The notes: generated by a model from the letters alone, not told the origin. A stretch of 64,000 nucleotides of DNA from Isosphaeraceae bacterium (GCA_025356475.1 JANXSX010000150.1:1-64000); one strand, 5' to 3'. Positions 44,492 to 53,472 are shown, numbered from the stretch's first letter. Made by a program: numbers and translations.

Positions 44492-45517
44492 TCAAGGTTT
44501 GACGCGAAAGACCAAGATTCGTGACGACGACCGACCGGCGATCGTGTCGGTCTGAGTCAATCGTAATTCATAGGCCCCGCTCGGGAGTGTTGCCGGCAGG
44601 TCAACGCGAGAATTGACGTAATAGTCACGGCGACGCTTGCGACATCGGTCTTCAACTGGGCTCAACGTCTGGCTGAGGATTGCAGCCCCGCCCGCTTGAG
44701 GGACAACTTCCACCTGCGCGGCGAGTCGGGTGCGGAATCCGTTCTCGACCGCTTCGTGGCGAAGGCCATTCACCTCCCAATAGAGGATCACCGGTTGGCC
44801 GGGCTTGATCGTATCAAGGCCCAGACTCTCGAAGTCCCCGAACCCGAGGACCTTTTGGCAGAGCTGGATTTCGGAGATCTCCAGCGGGGCTCGGTCCTCC
44901 AAAGCGGTGACTGCCTCGCGGATGCGATCAGACCTGTGAGTGATATCGCCCGAATCGTTGGGGAGTGCGGCGATCAGGGTGCTTCCCAGGCGATCCGCCT
45001 CCGGATCGGCCCCGATCCGACCAATCCAGTCGAGCCAGGCAGCCCTGGCGGACCATGTTGAAGAGGGCTGATCGGCAGGCCTCTGCCTCGCAAGTCCCCG
45101 CAGAGTTTCTAGACTCTCACGCCAGAGTTCGGCGGGGGTCGGCGGAGGTTTTGGAGGTTCGACCGGGATAGATTCTCGTTTTTCCTCGGGCAAGAGCGCA
45201 GGCACCGGCAGCTCGGGCACCGCGATCTCATCGAACACCTGGAGTTGCGTCGCCTTCGCTCTGACCAGGGCTTCGTCAAGAAGTGGAGTTGGCTCGGCGG
45301 GCTCAAGAGGGAGTTCCGGCAATGTGGACTCGCTCTTGAACTGCGGATCGATCCGGTCGGGGACCTTTAGAACTCCCTCGGGACGCTGAATTGTTGCGCC
45401 TGGAGTGGGAGTCGCAGGTCCAGAGGAACCACGCGGGATCGGAAAGGCCGAACAGCCTGGCAAGAGACCCAGACCGAACAGAATCAAGACGATCGGACGT
45501 GGGTAGCCGAGTGGCAT
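44492..45517 (-). CDS. Proline-rich lipoprotein of unknown function
   Basis: The 341-residue protein starts with a lipoprotein signal (MPLGYPRPIVLILFGLGLLPGC, lipobox LPGC). A Pro-rich region follows, then helices (TPAELWRESLETLRGLARQRPAD) and a C-terminal beta-rich domain (LCQKVLGFGDFESL and GQPVILYWEVNGLRHEAV). The end is AYELRLTQTDTIAGRSSSRILVFRVKP. No family is recognised, although similar lipoproteins are frequent in planctomycetes. The ATG at the signal peptide is preferred to an upstream codon. Confidence 0.75.
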   Translation of the reverse strand: MPLGYPRPIVLILFGLGLLPGCSAFPIPRGSSGPATPTPGATIQRPEGVLKVPDRIDPQFKSESTLPELPLEPAEPTPLLDEALVRAKATQLQVFDEIAVPELPVPALLPEEKRESIPVEPPKPPPTPAELWRESLETLRGLARQRPADQPSSTWSARAAWLDWIGRIGADPEADRLGSTLIAALPNDSGDITHRSDRIREAVTALEDRAPLEISEIQLCQKVLGFGDFESLGLDTIKPGQPVILYWEVNGLRHEAVENGFRTRLAAQVEVVPQAGGAAILSQTLSPVEDRCRKRRRDYYVNSRVDLPATLPSGAYELRLTQTDTIAGRSSSRILVFRVKP

Positions 45518-45663
45518 CGGGGGTCCCTGTCCTTTGAGTGGCGAAAAGCGAGATAATCCGAGCCGAAGCGATACCGGATTTCCCACAATTGGACAAGGTC
45601 AACCAGGAACGCGATTCTCTCGCGTCGACTCAGTTTTCTTATGCGGGCAGCGTATCCGATAGG

Positions 45664-46557
45664 TCAGTGCCCCCGACCTATCGAACAAAAGCTGCGAATC
45701 GTCCTCAGGCGTTTTGTGAGCTGAATCCGACGTTGGTGATCGAGTCTCCTCGCCTCGCTAACCTCAATTCGGTGGAATTGGATTTCATCGCCGGGAGCGA
45801 GTTGCCCCAGCCGGTCGAGGTCGGCAGTGATGACCTGGCCGACGTGGGGGTAACCTCCCATCGTGCCGCCAGCGACTCCCAATAGGATTGGCAACCCGCC
45901 TGCGAGCTGAATCGAACCGGGAAGAACGGGCGTCGAGACGCGGTTCGGGTCGATTGCCAGGTTGATCTGAGCCCCTTCTAAGATGATGCCCATCCGCGTG
46001 CTGCTGGAATGGACGCGCCACGTGCGCTCAGACCACGAAATCGGTTCAAAGGCGATAACGTCTGGGCCGTCGATGAGCCGGATTGGTGAGGGATCGTCTG
46101 GCGCGTCAAGGATCCACCGCGCTACCGTCTGGCTCGATTCAGCGAGAACCAGGTCACCAGTCCGGAGAGGCTGTTCCCGTTTACGCGGGTTGGTCCAGCC
46201 CCCAATGACGGCGAGATATCCACGCCAACCGCGTCGTCGATAGCCAATCCTCAGTCGCTGCCCAGGTCGGAGTGTGAAGCTTTGACCGTGAGGACGCAGC
46301 GAGATCCCATCGACCTGCAACGGCATGTCAGCTCCAGCGAACCCCAACGCGAGCGGAGTCTCCGTTTCAAACTCGCCGCCAAATCCGGTCAGTTCTAGAG
46401 TTGAACACCCGGGCTCATTGCCGACGAGTGCGTTGGCGATTGCGTGCGATTCTCGATCAAACGGTCCGCGGAGGGGGACCCCCCAGGCCCGTCGGCCTGG
46501 CTGCCCAGGGTCTTGAACCGTGGTGAAGAGGCCAGGATCGATGCATCGGAGACTCAT
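45664..46557 (-). CDS. pxpC: 5-oxoprolinase subunit C (KipA/biotin-dependent carboxyltransferase family)
   Basis: The 297-residue protein matches PxpC/KipA, one of three subunits that open 5-oxoproline to glutamate using ATP. Family motifs are TVQDPGQPGRRAWGVPLRGPFDRESHAIANALVGN, LELTGFGGEFE and LAGGLPILLGVAGGTMGGYPHVGQVITADLDRLGQL. Its ATG overlaps the pxpA stop by 4 nt. It is the last gene of the run. Alternatives such as allophanate or urea-carboxylase subunits are less likely because PxpA and PxpB are present. Confidence 0.93.
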   Translation of the reverse strand: MSLRCIDPGLFTTVQDPGQPGRRAWGVPLRGPFDRESHAIANALVGNEPGCSTLELTGFGGEFETETPLALGFAGADMPLQVDGISLRPHGQSFTLRPGQRLRIGYRRRGWRGYLAVIGGWTNPRKREQPLRTGDLVLAESSQTVARWILDAPDDPSPIRLIDGPDVIAFEPISWSERTWRVHSSSTRMGIILEGAQINLAIDPNRVSTPVLPGSIQLAGGLPILLGVAGGTMGGYPHVGQVITADLDRLGQLAPGDEIQFHRIEVSEARRLDHQRRIQLTKRLRTIRSFCSIGRGH

Positions 46558-47255
46558 TGATTGAGGAAGGGTCGGATTGTGACTCCGGCCCCCTCAAGGG
46601 TTCTTCGAACCAACTGACCGATCTCGACGGAGTTGGGTTGATCACCATGGAGGCAGATCGTCTCGATCCCACGATCCACGAGTGCAAGCACCTGATCGGC
46701 GATCTCACGAGGGTCGTCGAGCACAGCGTCCTCCTGGGAACGCGGGACAAGTTGGCCGTCGGGTCCATAGCGACGGTCCGCGAAGCCTTCCTGTACAAAC
46801 CTTAATCCAGCATGCGTGCATCGCTTCTCAGCCCACCCACCGGCGAGTCCCAGGATCGGCCAGCCATACGGCAGGATCGCCGCCACCAGTCCTTCGGCGA
46901 TCGACTCGACCCGCTGGGCTTGGTTATAGAGGGCTCCGTGAGGTTTGACGAAGTGGAGGACGGCCCCAAGTCGTTGAAAATGGACGACTTGCAACTCGAC
47001 CATCCGAGCGATTTCCAGTGCAGATGTTCTCAGATCCCACTCGCGCCTTCCAAAATGGACGGGGTCGGGATAGCTAGGGTGAGCTCCGATCACGACCCCT
47101 CTTCGGGTCGCTTCGCTCAAAGTCACTTTGAGGCCGAGGTCATCACCCGCATGGGCTCCGCAGGAAATACTCGCGCTGGTCACCAGGTCGAGAAGGTCGT
47201 TCTCCCAGGCAAATCCTTCTCCCAGATCGGCGTTGAGGTCGATCGATATCGTCAT
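46554..47255 (-). CDS. pxpA: 5-oxoprolinase subunit A (LamB/YcsF family)
   Basis: The 233-residue LamB/YcsF protein is the PxpA subunit. Motifs are IDLNADLGEGF at the N-terminus, SISCGAHAGDD, GAHPSYPD, VKPHGALYN, FADRRYGPDGQLVPRS and ICLHGDQPNSVE. With PxpB and PxpC it degrades 5-oxoproline, a damage product of glutamine and glutathione metabolism. It overlaps both neighbours by 4 nt. Confidence 0.96.
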   Translation of the reverse strand: MTISIDLNADLGEGFAWENDLLDLVTSASISCGAHAGDDLGLKVTLSEATRRGVVIGAHPSYPDPVHFGRREWDLRTSALEIARMVELQVVHFQRLGAVLHFVKPHGALYNQAQRVESIAEGLVAAILPYGWPILGLAGGWAEKRCTHAGLRFVQEGFADRRYGPDGQLVPRSQEDAVLDDPREIADQVLALVDRGIETICLHGDQPNSVEIGQLVRRTLEGAGVTIRPFLNQ

Positions 47256-47896
47256 GTCAAACGTTCCCCGAGCCGTTCGTGGTACTCATCGATCTCGATC
47301 GGGACGAACTGGACTCGGTCGCCTGCACTGATTGGAAAGTGGTCCGCGTCCACATCGACAATGGCTAGAGGAGTTCGACCGATCAAGTGCCAACCACCTG
47401 GCGAGTCACAGGGATAGATTCCCGCCTGCCGCCCCGCAATGGCAACCGAACCGGCAGCAACCCGTGGTCTGGGTGAGGCCAACCGGCGCAGACCCGCGAT
47501 CTTGGGATTGAGGTAACCGAGGTAAGGAAAGCCGGGTAGGAAACCGATTGCGAAGACTCGGTAGATTTCCCCAACATGGTAATCGATCAACTCTTGCGTC
47601 GAGAGTTCAAGTTGTTGGCCAGCTCCAACAAGGTCGGGGCCATCGTAATGAACTGGGACGAGTAGCGTTCGCCCGGACTCGTCGCCAACGTCGGTCGCAA
47701 CGATCTTGAGGAGTGTAACCTCAAGCGAGTCGAGATCTTGGAACTCATCGTTCGGAATGACGGCGACGGAATCATAGGCAAGCACAACCTCGCCGAGCCC
47801 CAAACCACGAACAGTGGCGGCCCAGGACGAGGCAGCCCGCTCGGAGTCGAATCTGGCCAGAAAGGCGTGATCTCCCAGCGGTTCAAGTCGGACCAT
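47252..47896 (-). CDS. pxpB: 5-oxoprolinase subunit B (KipI family)
   Basis: The 214-residue protein is KipI/PxpB. Motifs are VRLEPLGDHAFLARF at the N-terminus, VPVHYDGPDLV, YRVFAIGFLPGFPYLGYL and GRQAGIYPCDSPGGWHLIGRTP. The start overlaps the end of the AhpD-like selenoprotein frame by 14 nt, so translation is probably coupled. AGAGGGA lies upstream of the ATG. With pxpA and pxpC it makes a complete ATP-dependent 5-oxoprolinase. Confidence 0.95.
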   Translation of the reverse strand: MVRLEPLGDHAFLARFDSERAASSWAATVRGLGLGEVVLAYDSVAVIPNDEFQDLDSLEVTLLKIVATDVGDESGRTLLVPVHYDGPDLVGAGQQLELSTQELIDYHVGEIYRVFAIGFLPGFPYLGYLNPKIAGLRRLASPRPRVAAGSVAIAGRQAGIYPCDSPGGWHLIGRTPLAIVDVDADHFPISAGDRVQFVPIEIDEYHERLGERLT

Positions 47897-48479
47897 CGGT
47901 CGGTTGAATCCCTCTCGGAGGAGGACTTGCGAAGTAGTTGGGGTCTTCGAGCCCAAACGCATCCGCGACTCGGTTGAAGAACGCAAACAGAGCGGTGATG
48001 TAAACGGCCTCAGCGATCTGGGGGTCGCTCCATCCCAGATCTCGCAGGCGATGAATGTCCTCGTTGGTTGTTTTGTAGGCCGTCAACGTGATGAGTTTGA
48101 CCACTTCGAGTAGTCCGCGTTCCGCATCAGATAGACAGGCTGCGTCGAGGTCGGCTCGCTGAAGTGATTGATACAGCGCCGGTTCGGGATCCTGCAACTG
48201 CAGGAAGAAGCCATGCGAGCCCAGTCAGTAAGGGCACTGATTGAGCGCGGAGACATACGTCGCGATCATCTCTTTGAGGCGGCAACTCAGGTGTCCATCT
48301 CGGAAGTGGAGGCGTCCCGAGAGGTCCTCCATGGCCCGAAAGAGATCCGGACTCAAGCTCAAGCATTTGAGTATCCCGGGAATCGCCGCCCTACCGGGGT
48401 TAGCTTGAAACCAGTCGGCATAGGCGGAGGCCGCCTCTCCTGTTGCTTCCGACTCCTCGACCCAGCGGATTCGAGCCAC
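47883..48479 (-). CDS. AhpD-like selenoprotein candidate with in-frame UGA at CxxU
   Basis: The frame encodes 198 residues if UGA at 48225-48227 is read as selenocysteine (residue 85). The active site is then C82-P-Y-U85-L-G-S-H89, the CxxCxxxH motif of AhpD with Sec at the second Cys. A Glu lies 12 residues before C82 (E70), as in mycobacterial AhpD. Both halves are in one frame, keep family character (ARIRWVEESEATGEAASAYADWF before, DAERGLLEVVKLITLTAYKTTNEDI after) and fit the peroxidase-related AhpD-like length. The GTG start has AGGAGG 6 nt before it. The 3' end overlaps pxpB by 14 nt. Alternatives are a single nonsense mutation or sequencing error. Selenium machinery is not in this window. 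Confidence 0.82.
48190..48205 (-). promoter_or_regulatory. Candidate bacterial SECIS stem-loop
   Basis: In the RNA the sequence UCCUGC-AGUU-GCAGGA forms a perfect 6-bp stem with a 4-nt loop, starting 20 nt after the UGA. The loop has G at its second position and U next. Bacterial SECIS elements need a G in the first two loop positions, with the loop roughly 16-37 nt from UGA; here it is 26-29 nt. A lower stem GGG/CCC can extend it. Sequence resembles the tip of the E. coli fdhF element (UGCAGGUCUGCA). Confidence 0.7.
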
Positions 48480-48602
48480 TTGCAACCTCCTCGCAAAATA
48501 GCAGGCGACAATGCCCAACTCTAAGTTTACAATCACTCATGCAGTCCTTGGCGACTGCTCAGGATTTACGAATCATATCGTCCCAGATTCACGAGGGACA
48601 TG

Positions 48603-49757
48603 ATGGCGACCTCCGTCTTGCTAGTGCTCTTGGGAATGGTGAGCACCCCGGTCGGCGACTCGGTGGTACTCCGCGACGGACGGGTTTTGGTGGGACTCGT
48701 GATTGAGCCAGCGCCTCGGTCTGGAGGATCGGCCATTGTTGTGAGCCGTTCTCGGGCCGAGAAGGAATGGCCGGACCTGGTCAAACAGGCCGATCAGGCC
48801 GAAGAACCCCGCCAACAACAGGTGAGGTCCGAACGTCTCCGCCGACTGCAACAGTGGCGAGTCGATCGAAAGTCTCAAGGAGCCGACCGGATCGGGACTT
48901 GGCTCGATGACGCGATCGCGGAGGCAACGAAGCCTGACGTTCCCGCGAAGTCTCGGCTCGTGGAGTTGAAGGTCAGATCCTCCGACCTGAAATCGGTCAC
49001 CAAGGGGAGCCGGGCGAATCGCAACCGACTCTCCAAGGCATGGCTGATCGGACTGGAAGGGGCCGAAGAGTCATCTGGAGAGGAGTTGGGCCAGGCACTT
49101 GAAGGCCGGGGTGTCGATCTGAAGACGATCGGCCCTGTCTCGCTCGAGACGATTCTTCCCCCGAGCAGTGAATCCAACGACCGCTGGCTGATCCGACGCG
49201 CCTCGACCGAAGTTCTGAACGACGAGGGGCTTCGGTTCATCCGCTACGACGCGATCGTCATGGCGGAGCCCACTCCTGGCCAGCCCCCGAACCTGCAAGC
49301 CGCATTGGGTTCGATCGGTAACCTGACGTCCCTCCTCAGCGGTGAAGCCCCTCGCGACCCTTGGCCCGATCGGCTCCGCGAGATTGAAGGACGTGGCAAG
49401 ATCGGCGCGATCTTAACAACCTTACGCATGGCCCCCGACTTCTCACAGGTGTCGGTCGATGTCACGCTCTGGCTGAAACTTGGGCCGAACCGTTGGGTTC
49501 CGAGCGGGACGCGGTCGGGGGTGGTCCGGACCGATTCGCTTCCTGGAAATGCTGGTGCGAATCTGGCCGAAGACCCCCAGATCAAGGGCATCTTCCAAAT
49601 GGTGGAAGGCCTCGGACTTGGTCAGCTTCCGGAAGATCTCAAAAAACGGAGCCTGAATGTTGGCTCAGCCACCCAGCAGGCTTTGGGAATAGCGCGTGAA
49701 GCCGCAGATCGGGACTTGAGAGCGTTGGGAATCGACATTGCATCGCCCCGACCCTGA
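48603..49757 (+). CDS. Secreted protein of unknown function
   Basis: The 384-residue protein has a short signal peptide (MATSVLLVLLGMVSTPVGD) and then SVVLRDGRVLVGLVIEP, a small beta motif common at the start of planctomycete secreted proteins. A charged coiled-coil-like region (about 50-90) and a mixed domain follow. GAGGG lies 5 nt before the chosen ATG; another ATG lies one codon upstream. It is divergent from the selenoprotein gene (123-nt gap). Function unknown. Confidence 0.75.
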   Translation: MATSVLLVLLGMVSTPVGDSVVLRDGRVLVGLVIEPAPRSGGSAIVVSRSRAEKEWPDLVKQADQAEEPRQQQVRSERLRRLQQWRVDRKSQGADRIGTWLDDAIAEATKPDVPAKSRLVELKVRSSDLKSVTKGSRANRNRLSKAWLIGLEGAEESSGEELGQALEGRGVDLKTIGPVSLETILPPSSESNDRWLIRRASTEVLNDEGLRFIRYDAIVMAEPTPGQPPNLQAALGSIGNLTSLLSGEAPRDPWPDRLREIEGRGKIGAILTTLRMAPDFSQVSVDVTLWLKLGPNRWVPSGTRSGVVRTDSLPGNAGANLAEDPQIKGIFQMVEGLGLGQLPEDLKKRSLNVGSATQQALGIAREAADRDLRALGIDIASPRP

Positions 49758-49834
49758 ATTCGAGACGGTGGTCGATTCTTACGGCCTTCTTTTTCGAGTA
49801 GGCTAATTCGCAACTTGCGACGGTTCGATCTCGC

Positions 49835-51154
49835 GTGGGGCTCTGGACGGTGAACGGACAAGAAAACTCGGAGACTCAGGCGCAGGCGACGCCGCGTTGG
49901 GTGCTGATCTTAGTCGGGATTGCTCTGGTGTTTGGCTCGGTGCTACGCTTAGTTTGGCTTGAAGACATGCCTTGGCATTACGACCAGGGCTGGCTCCACG
50001 ACCGGACCGAGTTCGCCGGTCGGACCGAGCCATGGCCGATGATTGGGATCGAGTCGAGCTTGGGAATCATGAATCCGGGCCTGAGTGCTTGGTATATCAT
50101 CTCCCTGGGACGATTGGCTGAAAATCCGGTCGACCGACTTCGCGTGATCGTGGTTATCAACATCGCGGCGATGTTTGGCCTCTTTCTGCTCGTCTGGAAG
50201 ATGATACCCGCAACGCGTCGCGAGCCCTGGCTGTGGATGCTTGCCTTGTTTGCCGTGAATCCGTTTACGGTCCGTTTCTCCAAGCGAATCTGGCAACAGT
50301 CGGTCCTTCCTCCTTGGGTCTTAGCCTTTTTTCTGGCGCATCTCAAACGTGGAACCAGGTGGGGGTCGTTTACCTGGGGGCTTGTGGGGGCACTCATTGG
50401 CCAAATCCACATGAGCGGGTTCTTTCTGGCCTTCTCGATTCTTGTGGGGACTATCGTTTCCGAGATCCGGGCTCGTCAGGTATCAACGCGTTGGGGATGG
50501 TGGTTTCTCGGCAGTCTTATTGGAGTTCCACCGCTGGTCCCATGGTTAGTGGCTGTGGGTGCGGGAGACCGGGCAATTCCAGTAGGCTGGACGATCGGCA
50601 ACATGTTCTTCCGGGCGAGGATGTTGACGTACAACTGGTTTCAAATTTGTTCTGGCACAGGTTTGTGGTACACGCTCCAGGGCGAGATGACCGAGTTCCT
50701 GGCCAGCCCGGTGGTCGGCGGCACCCCAACCTATGCGATGGCGTTCGTGTATGTCTTCCTGCTGGGGGTCACTGCGTATGCTCTCGTTCGCCTCGTCTGC
50801 CGAATTAGCCGGTTTCGGCGAAATCAACTTCCTGGATACTCGCAGGAGCCCGAGGCGTGGTTCTATCTCTTTTGGGGCGCGATCGGCCTGACTTTTCTTT
50901 TTTTTGCCATCGTTCGCATCAATTGGGACCACTATTTGTTTATCTCGAGTACATTCATTCTTTTGGCGGTGGTCATTTTGCTGCTGCCGAATCGTAAGCT
51001 GCTGGCGGCGGTCGTTTTGGCACAGGCGCTGGTATCAGGGGGATTTTACCTCTATATTCATGAGCATGGCGGCGTCTCGGGAGAGTCTGAGTACAGACGA
51101 ACACTGGCTTGGAAGCTCGAGCATAACGAAGTGATTTTGCCGGCATACCGCTAG
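49835..51154 (+). CDS. Polytopic glycosyltransferase-like membrane protein (ArnT/GT39-like)
   Basis: The 439-residue protein has about ten hydrophobic helices and an N-terminal acidic loop, LEDMPWHYDQGWLHD. This resembles the first extracytoplasmic loop of GT-C glycosyltransferases such as ArnT and PMT, where Asp/Glu residues bind the sugar donor. The pattern VNPFTVRFSKRIWQQSVLPPWVLAFF is also typical. A polyprenyl-phosphate sugar donor is therefore likely but not proved. The start is a GTG; a second GTG five codons later is possible. Confidence 0.7.
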   Translation: MGLWTVNGQENSETQAQATPRWVLILVGIALVFGSVLRLVWLEDMPWHYDQGWLHDRTEFAGRTEPWPMIGIESSLGIMNPGLSAWYIISLGRLAENPVDRLRVIVVINIAAMFGLFLLVWKMIPATRREPWLWMLALFAVNPFTVRFSKRIWQQSVLPPWVLAFFLAHLKRGTRWGSFTWGLVGALIGQIHMSGFFLAFSILVGTIVSEIRARQVSTRWGWWFLGSLIGVPPLVPWLVAVGAGDRAIPVGWTIGNMFFRARMLTYNWFQICSGTGLWYTLQGEMTEFLASPVVGGTPTYAMAFVYVFLLGVTAYALVRLVCRISRFRRNQLPGYSQEPEAWFYLFWGAIGLTFLFFAIVRINWDHYLFISSTFILLAVVILLLPNRKLLAAVVLAQALVSGGFYLYIHEHGGVSGESEYRRTLAWKLEHNEVILPAYR

Positions 51155-51224
51155 CTTTTGACGCTATTCCTAATGACACGGAAACCTCTTCCAACGGGAT
51201 CGCTCTTCTCGGAGTTCTACACCC

Positions 51225-52199
51225 ATGACCGTTCGTCCCTCGTCCGCCTTTGCATTCGTACTACTTGCCGCCATTGGCACCTTCGCCCGTTCGGCCGAGC
51301 CGTCAGCTTCGGTGACGACGGTTTCTTTCGACTCGCCGTCGGTGGGCCGGAAGATGGCGTATAACATCACTCTTCCTGCGGGTTATGACACGTCAAGCGA
51401 GACGCGTTACCCTGTGGTCTATCTTCTCCATGGCTTTACGAGCAATTACTCCGCATGGGCTCAACTCGGTGCCGGTCGGGCTGCCAAAGGGCTCGATCTC
51501 ATTGTCGTGATGCCCGATGCAGGGAATTCCTGGTATGTCAACTGGGCCGAGAGTGACGAGGGACAAAAGAATGCCTGGGAAGATGCGATCATCAAAGACC
51601 TGATCGGTCACGTTGATAGCACGTATCGCACGATCGCCAAACGCGAGGGTCGGGCGATCAACGGTCTCTCGATGGGGGGTTACGGAGGGCTGACCTTGGG
51701 GCTCCGGCATCCTGAACTTTTTTGCTCAATCGGTAGTCATTCGGGAGCGATTGGTTTTGCCCGCGCTGTGGGTGACCGACTCCGAAAAGGAGAGACGGTT
51801 CAATCCCCTCCGCCCGCCGCCAATTCTGATAAACCGAACGCGCAGATCCAGATTGAGGGGTTCCAGTCCAGGGCCGAACGCTCACCCAAGGGGAAGATCT
51901 TCCTCAAGGCCGAGGACGCAGATGCCGCTGACCCCTTCAAGCTGGTCCTCGCCATTCCCAAAGAGAAACTGCCACATATCTATGTTGATTGTGGCACGGA
52001 AGATCGGCTGATCGCGTCGAGTCGAGAGTTCGCCAAACTCCTGATTGAGAACAACATCCCGTTCACCTACTCCGAGTCCCCCGGTGGTCATGTTCCTGCC
52101 TATTGGTCACGCGAGATCGGCACGTCGGTCGCACTCCAGTATTTGATCATCAAACGCAGCCTCGCAGCTCAGGCGGAGAGCAAGGACCCGAAACCCTGA
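51225..52199 (+). CDS. Secreted alpha/beta-hydrolase esterase (PF00756 type)
   Basis: The 324-residue protein has a signal peptide (SSAFAFVLLAAIGTFARSA) and the esterase D/antigen 85-like fold. The nucleophile elbow is GLSMGGYGG, the oxyanion region YLLHGFTSNYSAW, and the probable catalytic His is in ESPGGHVPAYW. The Asp is probably in the DCGTEDRLI region. Acyl or feruloyl ester hydrolysis outside the cell is likely. It is followed by a strong terminator hairpin. Confidence 0.88.
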   Translation: MTVRPSSAFAFVLLAAIGTFARSAEPSASVTTVSFDSPSVGRKMAYNITLPAGYDTSSETRYPVVYLLHGFTSNYSAWAQLGAGRAAKGLDLIVVMPDAGNSWYVNWAESDEGQKNAWEDAIIKDLIGHVDSTYRTIAKREGRAINGLSMGGYGGLTLGLRHPELFCSIGSHSGAIGFARAVGDRLRKGETVQSPPPAANSDKPNAQIQIEGFQSRAERSPKGKIFLKAEDADAADPFKLVLAIPKEKLPHIYVDCGTEDRLIASSREFAKLLIENNIPFTYSESPGGHVPAYWSREIGTSVALQYLIIKRSLAAQAESKDPKP

Positions 52200-52283
52200 G
52201 ATGTGCGTCCGTTCTTGGACTCGACGTTGATGGACCTCGGATGGGCTTCTCAATCGCACAGAGTATCGTGTGAATCAGGCACG

Positions 52284-52313
52284 AGGGCCGGATCGACGGC
52301 GATCCGGCCCCTC
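52284..52313 (+). terminator. Terminator-like hairpin after the esterase gene
   Basis: A perfect 9-bp stem GGCCGGATC-GACGGC-GATCCGGCC (52286-52309), extendable to GAG/CTC, lies 85 nt after the esterase stop. No long T-tract follows, so Rho-independent activity is uncertain. Little else is seen in the 196-nt gap. Confidence 0.5.
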
Positions 52314-52395
52314 CCTCGCCTAGACGACCTGAAAGTCGATCGCATTTTCACATGATCCGACTCCAGGCCAAGGCTTGAAAGGTCAGCGACGTATA

Positions 52396-53472
52396 ATGAA
52401 ACGGGTCCCCGAACTCGATGCGCTTCGGGGGCTGGCCGTGCTTGCTGTCGCGTTGTTCCACTTGAATCTCAAGTCGACCAACCTCTTTCAGTGGGGTTGG
52501 ACCGGCGTCGATGTGTTCTTCTTGCTGTCTGGTTACTTGATCACCACGATCCTCTTGAAAAACGGCGGGACACCTGGATTTCTGTTTAACTTTTATGCTC
52601 GTCGATGTCTTCGGATCTGGCCTATCTATTATTTGACATTGATCCTGATGTGTTTGGCTTACCGTATTTTCATGCAAGGGATTCGGCTCGATGGCTTGTG
52701 GGTGTACTTGCTCTATTTTCAATATGGTTCGCTCTATTGGAACGGGACGGAGCCCCCGCTGGATCTGCCGCTGTCTCACACCTGGAGCCTGGCAGTCGAG
52801 GAACAGTTTTACTTGGTCTGGCCATTCCTGTTAGCGATTTTTGGCAAACGAGGCTTGATCCCGATCGCTCTGATTACGATCGCGATCGCGGTCCTTATGC
52901 GGCAGTACGGGTATCCCACATGGTTGCTCCTGACCCGTTGCGATAGCCTAGCGTTAGGTTCGTTGCTTTCCCTCGTGTTCCTTGACGCCGAGTGGAGCCA
53001 GCGAAAGGTGATCCAAATACGTTGCGCGTTTGCTGGTTTGCTGATCCTCACTTGTTTCGTACCCGTGGGCTACTGGCTGCTGACAGGTGAGCAGTACACC
53101 ATGGAGGTGATCAATCGGACCGGATTTGGCCTATTGCTGATCGAGATTGCCTATGCAAGCTTTCTCGGGCTCATTCTGACGATGCTGGGTCGACCGATTC
53201 TTGCCCCGCTCCGGATGCGCTGGCTGGTCGGTCTGGGGACGATCAGCTACGGTTTTTACTTGTACCACTGGATCATTTTTGTTCTGTCCCTTGGGATTGG
53301 GCGGAGACTTGGAATCCTTGGGCTTTGGTGGTTCGATCTGGCGAGGCTGGTCATCTCGATTTTCGTCGCAACCCTGTCCTGGTTCCTGGTCGAAAAGCCG
53401 ATCCTGAGCCTCAAGAGCCGCTTCGAGTATGCCCGGAGTTCGAAACCCGATCTCGAGTCAGTGTCTGGCTGA
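52396..53472 (+). CDS. Acyltransferase 3 family membrane protein (OafA/YrhL-like), copy 1
   Basis: The 358-residue protein has about ten membrane helices and the acyltransferase-3 signature LDALRGLAVLAVALFHL, with the conserved Arg and His. It also has GVDVFFLLSGYLITTILLKN and LAVEEQFYLVWPFLL. Members add O-acyl groups to surface polysaccharides, peptidoglycan or lipids. It is followed by a closely similar gene, so the pair is a tandem duplication. The ATG giving MKRVPELDALRG is chosen because its paralogue starts the same way. Confidence 0.9.
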   Translation: MKRVPELDALRGLAVLAVALFHLNLKSTNLFQWGWTGVDVFFLLSGYLITTILLKNGGTPGFLFNFYARRCLRIWPIYYLTLILMCLAYRIFMQGIRLDGLWVYLLYFQYGSLYWNGTEPPLDLPLSHTWSLAVEEQFYLVWPFLLAIFGKRGLIPIALITIAIAVLMRQYGYPTWLLLTRCDSLALGSLLSLVFLDAEWSQRKVIQIRCAFAGLLILTCFVPVGYWLLTGEQYTMEVINRTGFGLLLIEIAYASFLGLILTMLGRPILAPLRMRWLVGLGTISYGFYLYHWIIFVLSLGIGRRLGILGLWWFDLARLVISIFVATLSWFLVEKPILSLKSRFEYARSSKPDLESVSG

